A stretch of 32,985 bases of DNA from Methanoculleus sp. (GCA_011045995.1 DSBQ01000016.1:1-32985), one strand, 5' to 3'; shown: positions 23,045 through 30,566, counted from the first letter of the stretch. Notes: generated by a model not told the origin, from the letters alone. Translations and numbers: made by a program.

Positions 23045-24052
23045 TTAGAGGATAATCTCGATATCCAGCTTCTCTGCAAGCTCCTTGTAGCGGTTGCGGA
23101 TGGTGACTTCGGTGACGCCTGCGACCTCAGCAACCTCGCGCTGCGTCCGGCGTTCGCCTCCAAGTATGGAGGAGATGTAGATGGCAGCTGCCGCGACACC
23201 GGTCGGGCCGCGCCCGCTTGTCAGTTCGCGCTCGCCTGCCTGCCGGAGGATCTCGACCGCACGGGACTGGACCTCGCCCTTGAGGTTCAGGCCTGAGCAG
23301 AACCGGGGGACGTAGTCGATGGGGGAGGTAGGGAGGAGTTTCAAGCCGAGCTCACGGGAGATGAACCGGTAGGTCCTGCCGATCTCCTTGCGGGAGACAC
23401 GGGAAACCTCGGCAATCTCGTCGAGGGTACGCGGGACGCTGCACTGGCGGCAGGCCGCATAGAGGGCTGCGGCAGCGACGCCTTCGATCGAACGGCCGCG
23501 GATGAGGTTCTTGTCGACCGCATCACGGTAGACGACGGCAGCGGTCTCACGCACGTTTCGCGGGAGGCCGAGTGCCGATGCCATCCGGTCCAGTTCGGAG
23601 AGGGCGAATGCCAGGTTTCTCTCGGTCGCGTTGGAGACCCTGATACGCCGCTGCCATTTGCGCAGGCGGTAGAGCTGGGCACGGTTCTTTGAGGAGATGG
23701 CACGGCCGTAGGAATCACGGTTCCTCCAGTCGATCATCGTGGAGAGACCCTTGTCGTGGATGGTGAACGTCATCGGGGCGCCAACACGGGACCGCTTCAT
23801 CCGCTGGTCGTGGTCGAAGGCACGCCACTCGGGGCCGCGGTCGATGAACTCCTCATCCAGTACCAGACCACAGTTCTGGCAGACGAGTTCGGCGCGTTCG
23901 TAGTCCTGGACCAGCTGACGGCTGCCGCACTCAGGACATACGGTCTTCGTCGTCTCTTCAATCTTTGCCGTTTTTTCCAGTTTTTCCCCGGTCCTCTGGC
24001 GCAACGCCTCACGCTGGGACTGAAGCTGTTTGAGTTTCTCAATTTCCTGCAT
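23045..24052 (-). CDS. tfb: Transcription initiation factor TFB (TFIIB homologue)
   Basis: This 335-aa protein binds the TBP-TATA complex and the BRE and recruits RNA polymerase. After about 35 residues of charged helix, a zinc ribbon has C39, C42, C58 and C61 (CPEC and CQNC). The B-reader/linker region [20 protein letters not shown] and two cyclin-like repeats follow (about 140-225 and 235-330). The second carries the BRE-contacting helix-turn-helix ending [12 protein letters not shown]. The long N-terminal extension before the zinc ribbon is a little unusual. It lies 15 bp after gar1, with AGGA as a weak ribosome binding site, so the two are co-transcribed, an arrangement found in other euryarchaea. 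No intein is present. Confidence 0.96.
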   Translation of the reverse strand: MQEIEKLKQLQSQREALRQRTGEKLEKTAKIEETTKTVCPECGSRQLVQDYERAELVCQNCGLVLDEEFIDRGPEWRAFDHDQRMKRSRVGAPMTFTIHDKGLSTMIDWRNRDSYGRAISSKNRAQLYRLRKWQRRIRVSNATERNLAFALSELDRMASALGLPRNVRETAAVVYRDAVDKNLIRGRSIEGVAAAALYAACRQCSVPRTLDEIAEVSRVSRKEIGRTYRFISRELGLKLLPTSPIDYVPRFCSGLNLKGEVQSRAVEILRQAGERELTSGRGPTGVAAAAIYISSILGGERRTQREVAEVAGVTEVTIRNRYKELAEKLDIEIIL

Positions 24053-24067
24053 TGTATCTGTCCTTGC

Positions 24068-24292
24068 TTATTTTGTGAAGAGCTTCTCCCCTGGTATGGA
24101 AGTACACGTGCCTTTGCAGACGACGAGTCCATAGGGCGCTTTGATGTTTCCAAACACCTCAACCAGCTTTCCAACAGGTTTCAGGCGACGGTCGGTGACG
24201 GTGACATGGAGACGCGGGAGCTGTCCCGGATCACACTCGATAACAAGGGTCCTTGTGCCACAGATATGTTTTACTCGGCCTGCCAGTTTCAC
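24068..24292 (-). CDS. gar1: H/ACA ribonucleoprotein subunit Gar1
   Basis: This 74-aa protein is part of the H/ACA RNP that makes pseudouridine in rRNA under guide RNAs. It has the small beta-barrel of Gar1: KLAGRV at the start, then RLHVTVTDRRLKPVGKLVEV and GNIKAPYGLVV, the stretch that contacts Cbf5. The C-terminal tail lacks Gly-Arg repeats, as usual in archaea. The open frame goes back to 24355, but the GTG at 24292 gives a family-sized protein and lies after a clear TATA-box (24337-24346) and an AGAGGG ribosome binding site nine bases upstream. It is the first gene of the gar1-tfb operon. Confidence 0.88.
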   Translation of the reverse strand: MKLAGRVKHICGTRTLVIECDPGQLPRLHVTVTDRRLKPVGKLVEVFGNIKAPYGLVVCKGTCTSIPGEKLFTK

Positions 24293-24336
24293 TTTATAAA
24301 ACCCTCTAAAATTCGGTTGACGGTTTGGTTCGTAAC

Positions 24337-24390
24337 CTATATATGTTTGGCACAATCACATATAAATGTTTTCAATATGCTTATATATTG
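24337..24390 (-). promoter_or_regulatory. Promoter region of gar1-tfb with three TATA-like elements
   Basis: On the minus strand three TATA-like elements follow one another: AATATATAAG (24380-24389), ATTTATATG (24359-24367) and ATATATAGG (24337-24345), centred about 21 bp apart. The last lies about 50 bp from the gar1 GTG and would start transcription near 24315. On the plus strand TATATATGTTT (24338-24348) and TATAAATGTTT (24361-24371) form a near-perfect 11-bp direct repeat. CAATAT (24373-24378) and ATATTG (24385-24390) form an inverted repeat. The arrangement could allow several start sites or control by TFB itself. Confidence 0.5.
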
Positions 24391-24553
24391 GTGGAACAGG
24401 CGCCGCGGTCATGCACGGCACAGCGCCCTTCAAAACCGGCGCGTGAGAGGGTCTCCAGAAAGTTTTTAAACGATATCCGGGTTTTTCTGCGGTGCGTGAA
24501 GTACTTCCACATGAGGCTCCTCTTCTTCCGGTGCGCACACGCGAGTTCTTCTG

Positions 24554-25198
24554 TTATGCAAGAAGCCAGGCAAGTGAGGCAATGTCAAGGGCGGTGCGGC
24601 ACTCCTCTTCGGTCATGCCCGCACCACGGGCGACTGCCGTCCGGTCGTCCGCGGTCATCAGGTCGCCGGGGGCGTGGCCGTCCGAGTTGACCACCAGCCG
24701 GCAGCCTGTGGCCCGGGCGACCTGCACGATGTGTCCGTTCGTGCGGTTGTGCCCGCCCCGTGCCGTGATCTCAAGGGCGATGGTGTTGGCAGCGGCCATG
24801 CGGGCGTCTTCATCTGAAATCAGGCCGGGATGGGCAAGTACGTCAACGTCGGGGCAGGCACACGCTGCGGCATTGGTGCCGGGTGCCACCGGTTCGACGG
24901 TCGTCTCACCATGGACGATGACGATGTCCGCCCCTGCGGCCTTTGCCCTCGCGGCAAGTACTGCAATCTCGTCGGGCGGCACATGGGTGATCTCGACACC
25001 CGTCAGGAGCCGGACCCCGTAGGATCTTGCACTCGCACGGACCTTTTCCGTCGTCTGCACAAGGGTATCGATATTTGATGCGTCCGCATGGTCGGTGATG
25101 CCGATGATGGTATAGCCGAGGACCGCCGCACGGCGAATCAGTTCGGTCGGGAGCAGTTCGCCGTCCGACATTGTAGTATGGGTGTGGAGGTCGTACAT
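24554..25198 (-). CDS. PHP domain metal-dependent phosphoesterase (histidinol-phosphatase-like)
   Basis: This 214-aa protein has the PHP metal-site motifs in order: DLHTHTTMSDGE (residues 3-14), GITDHAD (about 33-39), TGVEITHVPP (E near 68), VHGET, VLAHPGLIS (about 122) and NSDGHAPGDL (about 170-180). The PHP family hydrolyses phosphate esters with two or three metal ions; some members are histidinol phosphatases and others act on nucleotides or DNA. The substrate here is open, and no histidine-biosynthesis genes are near. ATG 25198 lies seven bases after the srp19 stop, so the two form an operon. Confidence 0.85.
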   Translation of the reverse strand: MYDLHTHTTMSDGELLPTELIRRAAVLGYTIIGITDHADASNIDTLVQTTEKVRASARSYGVRLLTGVEITHVPPDEIAVLAARAKAAGADIVIVHGETTVEPVAPGTNAAACACPDVDVLAHPGLISDEDARMAAANTIALEITARGGHNRTNGHIVQVARATGCRLVVNSDGHAPGDLMTADDRTAVARGAGMTEEECRTALDIASLAWLLA

Positions 25199-25205
25199 CG
25201 GAGGA

Positions 25206-25469
25206 TCACCGGATCTTTCCCGCTACTCTGCGGATCAGCTCTTCCTTGCTTCCCTTGTATTCAACGACTATCCTGCCTTCTTTTTTTAACCAGTGGCCGG
25301 GATGGGATGCTTCCTCGATCCTTGCGGAGAGGCCGAGGCGTTTTGCCGCCTTGTGGATGGCCTTTGCCGTCGGATTCTCCTGTGCCATGGCCGCCGGGAC
25401 CCGGCGCCCTTTGCTGCGCGGGAGGGACCGGTCAAAGTAGCACGGGTAGAGGATGCGTTCTGGGTCCAT
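25206..25469 (-). CDS. srp19: Signal recognition particle 19 kDa protein
   Basis: This 87-aa protein binds 7S RNA helices and prepares it for SRP54. It starts with RILYPCYFDRSLPRSKGRRV, the conserved N-terminal RNA-binding region of SRP19, followed by NPTAKAIHKAAKRLGL and GRIVVEY. The length is normal for archaea. The ATG at 25469 has no ribosome binding site and lies 28 bp from a TATA element shared with hypB, so the message is probably leaderless. Confidence 0.92.
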   Translation of the reverse strand: MDPERILYPCYFDRSLPRSKGRRVPAAMAQENPTAKAIHKAAKRLGLSARIEEASHPGHWLKKEGRIVVEYKGSKEELIRRVAGKIR

Positions 25470-25492
25470 GCAGTACTATATGACATTGTGAA

Positions 25493-25502
25493 GGTATAAA
25501 CC
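25493..25502. promoter_or_regulatory. Shared TATA element for divergent srp19 and hypB
   Basis: GGTATAAACC reads GGTTTATACC on the other strand, so a TATA-like core is available in both directions. Its centre (25497.5) is 28.5 bp from the first base of the hypB ATG (25526) and 28.5 bp from that of the srp19 ATG (25469). Archaeal transcription starts about 24-28 bp after the TATA centre, so both messages would begin at or next to their start codons. Neither gene has a ribosome binding site, which agrees with leaderless messages. Confidence 0.6.
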
Positions 25503-25525
25503 GAACTTCTGAGATACCACTACTT

Positions 25526-26173
25526 ATGCATCATATCGACGTCAGCATCGAGAAGGATGTCTTCGACGCAAACAACCGCCTCGCGCACAGGAACCATCAC
25601 CGGCTCGTGGATGCATCAGTGCGGGCTTTTGACCTCCTTGGGGCCATCGGGTCCGGAAAGACGGCGCTCATCGAGCAGATGGTGCCAAGACTCAGGGAAC
25701 GCGGTCTTGTCGTGGGCGCAATTGCAGGCGATGTGTACGGCGATGATGACTTCCAGCGGATCATTGCGACAGGGGCCCCTGCCGTGAATGCAAATACCGG
25801 AAAGGAGTGTCACCTGGATGCCCATCTCGTGGAACATGCGCTCGATCAGCTTCCCCTCGATGCGATTGACATTCTCTTCATCGAGAATGTGGGGAACATG
25901 GTGTGCCCCACCGATTTCAAACTCGGGGCCGAAAAGCGCATCGTGGTCGTCTCCACCACTGAAGGTGACGATGTCGCAAACAAGCATCCGATGATGTTTC
26001 GTGAATCCGACATCGCCGTCATCAACAAGGTGGACCTTGCGGAGTACGTCGGCTGTGATATCGGACGGCTTGAAGCGGATATTCATCGCTATAACCCGGT
26101 AATGCCGGTATTCAGGACCAATATGAAGACCGGTGAGGGCATCGACGCTCTCCTCGATGCGATGGTCAAATGA
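25526..26173 (+). CDS. hypB: Hydrogenase nickel incorporation GTPase HypB
   Basis: This 215-aa GTPase delivers nickel to NiFe hydrogenase precursors together with HypA. It shows the P-loop GAIGSGKT (about residues 36-43), GDVYGDDDFQRI, the metal-binding segment NTGKECHLDAH with Cys and His near 95-96, IENVGNMVCP and the guanine-binding NKVD (about 170). No N-terminal histidine-rich nickel store is present, as in other archaeal HypB. Transcription probably starts at the ATG from the TATA element shared with srp19. The partner hypA is not in this window. It fits an organism with hydrogenases for methanogenesis. Confidence 0.95.
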   Translation: MHHIDVSIEKDVFDANNRLAHRNHHRLVDASVRAFDLLGAIGSGKTALIEQMVPRLRERGLVVGAIAGDVYGDDDFQRIIATGAPAVNANTGKECHLDAHLVEHALDQLPLDAIDILFIENVGNMVCPTDFKLGAEKRIVVVSTTEGDDVANKHPMMFRESDIAVINKVDLAEYVGCDIGRLEADIHRYNPVMPVFRTNMKTGEGIDALLDAMVK

Positions 26174-26182
26174 TCAGTGCAG

Positions 26183-26267
26183 TTATATAGCTGCAAAATG
26201 AATTATTATAGCACTTCAGTGGGTAGACCGCCGGTAGATGCCGGCACCGTCCCGCTCCTGAATATAA
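26183..26267 (+). promoter_or_regulatory. Promoter and possible leader of rps8e
   Basis: Two TATA-like elements occur: TTATATAG at 26183-26190, only about ten bases after the hypB stop, and AATATAA at 26261-26267, about 32 bp before the rps8e ATG. The first would give a leader of about 85 bases that keeps the AGGTG ribosome binding site (26283-26287) and a small hairpin GCCGG/CCGGC (26230-26245). The second would start after the ribosome binding site, giving a nearly leaderless message. Which is used cannot be read from sequence. Confidence 0.35.
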
Positions 26268-26295
26268 CCCTACAAACGAGAAAGGTGCGCATACA

Positions 26296-26673
26296 ATGCA
26301 GTGGCATGGCAGATCAGTAAGGAAAGAAACCGGCGGACGTCTCAGGCACGCCCGCGGTAAGAGGAAGGCAGAGATTGGAAATGCATCCGCGGATTCCCAC
26401 ATTGGTGAAGACCGCCGCCGCACGATGCGGACGATGGGCGGGAACGTCAAGGTCCGGGTTCTTCGTGCGCAGTATGCGAATGTCTCCGATCCGAAAACCG
26501 GCGTGACTAAGAAGGTCAGCATGGAGACCGTCGAACAGAACACCGCAAATCCAAACTTTGTCCGGCGAAACCTCCTGACCAAGGGAGCAATCATCAGGAC
26601 CGAGATCGGCCGGGCACGCATCGTATCCCGCCCCGGACAGGACGGCGTCATCAACGCCGTTCTCGTTGAGTAG
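26296..26673 (+). CDS. rps8e: Small ribosomal subunit protein S8e
   Basis: This 125-aa protein belongs to the archaeal/eukaryotic S8e family. It has the basic N-terminal segment ETGGRLRHARGKRK, followed by TMGGNVKVRVLRAQYANV and GAIIRTEIGRARIVSRPGQDG, the usual end of the family. The length is standard. AGGTG lies eight bases before the ATG. It is a single gene between hypB and an unknown gene, all on the same strand but with its own promoter elements. Confidence 0.95.
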   Translation: MQWHGRSVRKETGGRLRHARGKRKAEIGNASADSHIGEDRRRTMRTMGGNVKVRVLRAQYANVSDPKTGVTKKVSMETVEQNTANPNFVRRNLLTKGAIIRTEIGRARIVSRPGQDGVINAVLVE

Positions 26674-26693
26674 CCGGATACAATAATATTTTT

Positions 26694-26741
26694 CCCGCAG
26701 TGATGCGGGGCTTACCAATTATTAAAAAGCGTATGCTTTTT
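26694..26741 (+). terminator. Two hairpins downstream of rps8e
   Basis: The first hairpin pairs CCCGCA (26694-26699) with TGCGGG (26704-26709) and has a GTGA loop of the stable GNRA type. The second pairs AAAAAGC (26724-26730) with GCTTTTT (26735-26741) around a GTAT loop and ends in T5. The second looks like a terminator of rps8e, but both may instead lie in the leader of the next gene, whose start codon is at 26769. Confidence 0.4.
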
Positions 26742-26768
26742 AGGGAAGCACCAACTCATACTTTACTA

Positions 26769-27191
26769 ATGAGACGTATATATCACCGGTTTCCCAGGCG
26801 GTGTGACCTTGTCTTCGATATCAATGTACCGTTCAGCGATGCGGCCGGAACGATCGTACGGCTGAACGGCACCCATGAGGCCGCCCGGTTGGGGGATGAG
26901 ATGGTCAGGATTGATTTTCAGGTCCAGGTGGCAGATCAGAAGATCTCATTTTTACCCGTCGATGAGGTGGCTGGCCTCCTCTATAATCTGACGGAGGCGG
27001 TTGACTTCCAGATTGAGCTCAAGGAGACGCTCCTCAGTTCTGAGCGCAGGATTCCCCGGTCCCGCAATGTATTTCTCGTCAGGCTCGAAGAGGTGGGGAT
27101 GGCCACGGAATGCACGATCACCAAGACCTCCTCGATGACCGGACTGGATGCGCTGGACCTGAAACGCTTGATCCTGGGTGCTGTCAGGTGA
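26769..27191 (+). CDS. Conserved hypothetical protein, coupled to DUF2240 gene
   Basis: This 140-aa protein is not recognised. It has alternating strands and helices: FDINVPFSDAAGTIVRLNG, then VRIDFQVQVADQKISFLPVDEVAGLLYNL, and a C-terminal GLDALDLKRLILGAV. ERRIPRSRNVFLVRL is the most basic part. No signal peptide or membrane segment is seen. The open frame reaches back to 26700, but ATG 26769 starts after the two hairpins and is preferred; ATG 26733 is also possible. No ribosome binding site is seen. The stop codon overlaps the GTG start of the DUF2240 gene (GTGA), so the products probably act together. Confidence 0.65.
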   Translation: MRRIYHRFPRRCDLVFDINVPFSDAAGTIVRLNGTHEAARLGDEMVRIDFQVQVADQKISFLPVDEVAGLLYNLTEAVDFQIELKETLLSSERRIPRSRNVFLVRLEEVGMATECTITKTSSMTGLDALDLKRLILGAVR

Positions 27192-27658
27192 CCCTCGAAC
27201 AGACGATTGCTGCGCCGTTCAAGGCGATGAGAAAGGAGAGCCTCCGGCCGACGGAATTCATCTATTTTTTTGCCATCGACCGTAAGTGGATGGATCGTGA
27301 TCAGGCGTCGATGGTGGTAAACCTCGGCAAACGGCAGGGTCTTCTTCGCGAGGAGGGGGGGGTGCTCGTCCCGTCCTTCGACCCTTCGGCGGTGACCATC
27401 CCCCTGGGGTTTCGCCCTACGAGCGAGATATTCAACGTCCGGGAAAATGCCTGTGACCTCATGATGGCACGGATAGCAGAGGTCAGGGGGATCAAAATGG
27501 AAGCAGTAGCGGCAGAGGTCAACGGGATTGTCCGGGAGTCGTTTGACGGCCACCTGCGCCCCGAGGCTGCTCTGGTGATCGTGGCACGGCGGCATGGCGT
27601 CCCTTTTGAGGATATGCTGGAATCTCTCCGGCAGACACTCGCCGGTGACGGGTGCTAA
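27188..27658 (+). CDS. DUF2240 family protein
   Basis: This 156-aa archaeal protein is recognised as DUF2240. The N-terminus (LEQTIAAPFKAMRKESL, then FIYFFAIDRKWMDRDQASMVVNLGKRQGLL) looks like a winged-helix domain, followed by a short strand pair (LVPSFDPSAVTIPLGFRP). The last third is a helical part (ARIAEVRGIKMEAVAAEVN, then VIVARRHGVPFEDML). This suggests nucleic-acid binding, but no function is known. The open frame extends upstream to 27110, but GTG 27188 overlaps the previous stop codon and has GGGTG seven bases upstream, which decides the start. Confidence 0.78.
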   Translation: MTLEQTIAAPFKAMRKESLRPTEFIYFFAIDRKWMDRDQASMVVNLGKRQGLLREEGGVLVPSFDPSAVTIPLGFRPTSEIFNVRENACDLMMARIAEVRGIKMEAVAAEVNGIVRESFDGHLRPEAALVIVARRHGVPFEDMLESLRQTLAGDGC

Positions 27659-27815
27659 GAAATTTCACGCTGTAAGAACGGGCATCCTTCCGGCGCAATA
27701 CGTATCCCGATGGGCTGTGGCCTGAGCTGTTTTTGTTGCCCGGTAACCATCTTTCCCACGTACTGTGGAGAAGAAAAGAGATATGGGGTTATCTTTTTTG
27801 GTCTTCTGTTCCTTC

Positions 27816-27841
27816 ACCTGCATCTGGTGCAGGTTACTTTT
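27816..27841 (+). terminator. Hairpin with T-stretch between DUF2240 gene and rps6e
   Basis: ACCTGCA (27816-27822) pairs with TGCAGGT (27828-27834) around a five-base loop and is followed by TACTTTT. A separate T6 run lies at 27794-27799. Together they could end plus-strand transcription before it enters the convergent rps6e gene. Confidence 0.35.
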
Positions 27842-27843
27842 GC

Positions 27844-28236
27844 CTATGCTGCCTCGGGCGGGGCAAAGTACTCTTTGAGGGTCTTTGTCCCGTATCCGGT
27901 GACCTTGGCATTGATCTGGACGAAATCGCCGGTGATCTCTGCTGCACGGATGCTCTTTCTCCTGCGTTCGCCCTGGTAGGTCGGGGAGAACCCGACACTC
28001 CTGGAGAGGAGGAGGCGCCGCCTGCCCGCACCGGGAAGATCCTTTCGTGCCGGGATGCCGGTCTTGTCGGTGCCGCCGGTGATCAGGATCGTGTAACCGG
28101 CAAATCCGAGCGCGTCGCCGGAAATCTCGTCACCTATGCTTTTGCCGATGAAGGCATTTGCCACTCCGCCGGTCGCTGCAACTTTGTATGAAGCGCCGTC
28201 ACGGGGGTCTGATAAAACAACTTTGAATTCTGCCAT
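27844..28236 (-). CDS. rps6e: Small ribosomal subunit protein S6e
   Basis: This 130-aa protein is the short archaeal form of S6e. It begins FKVVLSDPRDGASYKV and contains the family signature GFAGYTILITGGTDKTGIPARKD. The basic GAGRRRLLLSRSVGFSP follows. The C-terminal phosphorylated extension of eukaryotic S6 is absent, as expected. GGAG lies about 12 bases before the ATG. It follows infB on the same strand with 88 bp between them, and a TATA-like element at 28284-28292 could give it its own promoter. Confidence 0.95.
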   Translation of the reverse strand: MAEFKVVLSDPRDGASYKVAATGGVANAFIGKSIGDEISGDALGFAGYTILITGGTDKTGIPARKDLPGAGRRRLLLSRSVGFSPTYQGERRRKSIRAAEITGDFVQINAKVTGYGTKTLKEYFAPPEAA

Positions 28237-28283
28237 GATAGATTCTGCTCCTGCGAAAGTGTCTACAATATTTGTTGGACTGC

Positions 28284-28292
28284 ATTATAAAT
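28284..28292 (-). promoter_or_regulatory. Candidate TATA-box of rps6e
   Basis: The minus strand reads ATTTATAAT about 52 bp before the rps6e ATG. A start near 28262 would leave a leader of about 26 bases that includes the GGAG site. It lies in the 88-bp spacer after infB. Confidence 0.45.
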
Positions 28293-28324
28293 CATGGGGT
28301 TCGTCACCGCGAGCGCCGCCATGA

Positions 28325-30136
28325 TTATTTCCCCCAGAAGGGGCGTTCCTTACGTTTCATTCGGGTAAATTCTTCCAGTATGTCCAGCATTGAAGCAGAG
28401 AGATGGTTCATCATCTCGTGCTCGAGCACCTTGACGTGATGTTCGGGGATGTCGACGTAGAGGTCGTCACCCGCGTTGATCTGGCGCCCCACGGTCGGAC
28501 CGTCGATGGAGATGGCAACCTCGAGGCCCTGTATCGCCTCGCTGATGTTCTCCTGCCCGCTCTTGATCTGTTTCACTTTGCCTACCTTGCGTCCGTCGAG
28601 GTGGACGAGGTTGACGCCTGCCTGCAGTTTGCCCCCGAGGATACGGACGCCCACCACCGCCGGGTTGGACTGGCGGAAGATGCAGTCGGGGAGGAGACTG
28701 ATCTTTGCCGGCAGAATAAGTTTTTCAAAACTCTCCTTCTCCATGCTCCGCCGGGTCTCCTCCTCCCAGTCGAGGTAGCTGTCGATCAGGTGATAGATGA
28801 CGCTTGCCTCAAAGAGATGGACGTGACGGTTGCCGGGCTCCTCGAGCGTGTCGAGGGCATCGGGAAGGATGGGGGTGTTGAAGGCGAGGAGGACGGAGTG
28901 GAGGGGATTTTTGACGGTGCCGACCTCGATGATGTCATGCCTGCTGACCGGCCCCACCTCGGCCCGCATGATGGGGATGTTGTTCTCCTCCAGTTCCTTG
29001 GAGAGTGCCTCAAGGGCTCCGATGGTGTCGGCCTTGATGAAGATGCCGTCATCAGAGAGGGTGACGGCGACATCCTCCATCTCGTGGACGACGGCATCGA
29101 CGATCTCATCGCGGTTACCGCGGATGACCCTGAGCGGCGATCCGGCGATGGCCCCCTCGAGTTTCGGGGCGGACACCTTGATGCCGGTCGCCGCCGTCAC
29201 CTGTTTGACCCGGTCGAACCGGTCTTCGGTGAGGATCTCCTGCATCGGGCGCGGCTGGAGGAGGGAGCGGATCTTGGTCTCAATCACGGTGCCGCCCTCC
29301 CCACCCACGACGATCTCGTCGCCGATACTGAGCTGCCCGTCATAGAGGATCACGTCCAGCGTCGTCCCCAGGCCCCGTTCCTCCTTCACCTCGAGGACGG
29401 TGCCTATGCCCGGGCCCCCTGTCGAGAGGGCGAGGTCCTGGGTCATGTACCGCTGGGCAAGGCCGACCATCACCATGAGGAGATCGGGAAGCCCCTCCCC
29501 GGTGATGCCGGAGACCGGGACGATGGCGATGTTTTTCGCGAAGTCACGGACCCGGTCGTAGCGTTCGCACGAGAAACCCATCTCCGAGAGTTCGCCGATG
29601 AGCTCGTAGGTCTTCATTTCGACATCGTGCCTGACCCGCTCGTTCTGCTGCGCAAAGGTCTTTGCAAAGGGGGCGCCGGCCATCTTCTTCCACCCGTGGA
29701 CACGGTCGACCTTGGTGGCTGCAATCACAAACGGCGTCTTGTAGGTCTTTAATATCTGGAGTGCCTCTCGGGTCTGCGGCTGGAAGCCTTCGTTAATGTC
29801 CACCACGAGGATTGCCATGTCCGCGAGTGCCCCGCCCCGCGAGCGCAGGGTGGTGAACGCATGGTGCCCCGGGGTATCGATGAAGAGGAGGCCGGGTACA
29901 TCGAACTGCATCTTTCCCGAGGTGCCGCTCATCTCTTCGATCGCCTCGAGGGGCACAATCGTCGCACCAATATGCTGGGTGATTGCCCCCGCTTCCTTAT
30001 CCACCACCGATGAGCCCCGGATTTTGTCCAGCAGGGAGGTCTTGCCATGGTCCACGTGGCCCAGTACGCAGACGATTGGCGTCCGTATCGCCGATGCGGC
30101 CATCACTATCTGCTCTTTTTTCTTCTTTTTTGCCAT
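28325..30136 (-). CDS. infB: Translation initiation factor aIF5B (IF-2)
   Basis: This 603-aa GTPase helps join ribosomal subunits with initiator tRNA. The G domain starts with GHVDHGKT (residues 26-33), then DTPGHHAF (about 89-96) and ATKVD (about 141). Domain II follows near 235-330. The long domain III/IV region ends in the initiator-tRNA-binding C-terminus with VRILGGKLQAGV and GRQINAGDDLYVDI. The N-terminus is only a short lysine-rich stretch, as in archaea, without the long eukaryotic extension. No intein is present in the G domain, where some archaea carry one. GGAGGGAG (30143-30150) precedes the ATG. It forms a unit with rps6e downstream. Confidence 0.96.
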   Translation of the reverse strand: MAKKKKKEQIVMAASAIRTPIVCVLGHVDHGKTSLLDKIRGSSVVDKEAGAITQHIGATIVPLEAIEEMSGTSGKMQFDVPGLLFIDTPGHHAFTTLRSRGGALADMAILVVDINEGFQPQTREALQILKTYKTPFVIAATKVDRVHGWKKMAGAPFAKTFAQQNERVRHDVEMKTYELIGELSEMGFSCERYDRVRDFAKNIAIVPVSGITGEGLPDLLMVMVGLAQRYMTQDLALSTGGPGIGTVLEVKEERGLGTTLDVILYDGQLSIGDEIVVGGEGGTVIETKIRSLLQPRPMQEILTEDRFDRVKQVTAATGIKVSAPKLEGAIAGSPLRVIRGNRDEIVDAVVHEMEDVAVTLSDDGIFIKADTIGALEALSKELEENNIPIMRAEVGPVSRHDIIEVGTVKNPLHSVLLAFNTPILPDALDTLEEPGNRHVHLFEASVIYHLIDSYLDWEEETRRSMEKESFEKLILPAKISLLPDCIFRQSNPAVVGVRILGGKLQAGVNLVHLDGRKVGKVKQIKSGQENISEAIQGLEVAISIDGPTVGRQINAGDDLYVDIPEHHVKVLEHEMMNHLSASMLDILEEFTRMKRKERPFWGK

Positions 30137-30494
30137 GATATTCTCCCTCCGCCCGTTCTATGTGCTTAAAAAGTATCGCTGGCGCTTCTTCCGGGTCCGT
30201 TCTCCGGAATGTATGCCAGTCTCCTTGGTACTCATATAAATAGTCACCGGGATTTTTAAGATTGCCTGACGGTCCTGCTCCTCTTCCTTCTCCTGTGGCC
30301 GTCCCGGAGATGGTGTGCTCCACGCACCGTGCCGTAATCGCGGGAGACGGGGGGTGACCGGGGCCCCTTTTGCCACCGCGGCGGCATGGGTGTGGGTCGG
30401 GGTTGTATCCTCCTCTGAGCGGACGAAGGTAAGGGTGGCGGAGCAGAATGAATAGATTAAATATTTGTGAGGCAGAATATAGAAAGGCATTTTT
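30137..30494. other. Divergent spacer between infB and tRNA-His
   Basis: No convincing gene is seen in these 358 bases. The left end holds the infB ribosome binding site and promoter elements. The middle (30280-30420) is G+C-rich with small inverted repeats such as GGTGTGCTCCACGCACC-like pairing at 30312-30332. The right end is AT-rich (30450-30480) and carries the tRNA promoter. A 25-codon basic open frame at 30158-30235 (minus) is probably chance. Confidence 0.55.
30234..30241 (-). promoter_or_regulatory. TATA-box of infB
   Basis: The minus strand reads ATTTATAT, about 100 bp before the infB ATG, giving a start near 30212 and a leader of about 76 bases with GGAGGGAG. A second, closer TATA-like CTTTTTAAG (30165-30173) would start beyond the ribosome binding site and is less likely. 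Confidence 0.5.
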
Positions 30495-30566
30495 GCCGGG
30501 GTAGGGTAGTGGTTATCCTCAGGGATTGTGGTTCCCTGGACTCGGGTTCAAATCTCGGCCCCGGCC
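30495..30566 (+). tRNA. tRNA-His (GTG)
   Basis: The 72-nt gene folds as a cloverleaf: acceptor GCCGGGG with CCCCGGC, D stem GGGT/ATCC, anticodon stem AGGGA/TCCCT with loop TTGTGGT (anticodon GTG), T stem TCGGG/CTCGG (with wobble pairs) and loop TTCAAAT. The discriminator is C73, typical of histidine tRNA. The base before position 1 is T, so the extra G-1 of histidine tRNA is not encoded. CCA is also not encoded. A TATA-like ATTAAATATT near 30456-30465 lies about 34 bp upstream. Confidence 0.94.

Noticed and set aside
24356-24538. 60-codon open frame on the minus strand upstream of gar1
   Set aside because: It consists largely of the gar1 promoter elements read as codons, and Arg/Ser/Pro-rich filler.
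28403-29752. 449-codon open frame antisense to infB
   Set aside because: It lies fully within infB on the other strand, is rich in Asp, Gly and Val as expected for the complement of a G+C-rich gene, and has no domain signature. infB is certain.
30158-30235. 25-residue basic open frame upstream of infB
   Set aside because: Its ATG lies in the probable infB TATA-box and would not be on the message; no ribosome binding site is visible.
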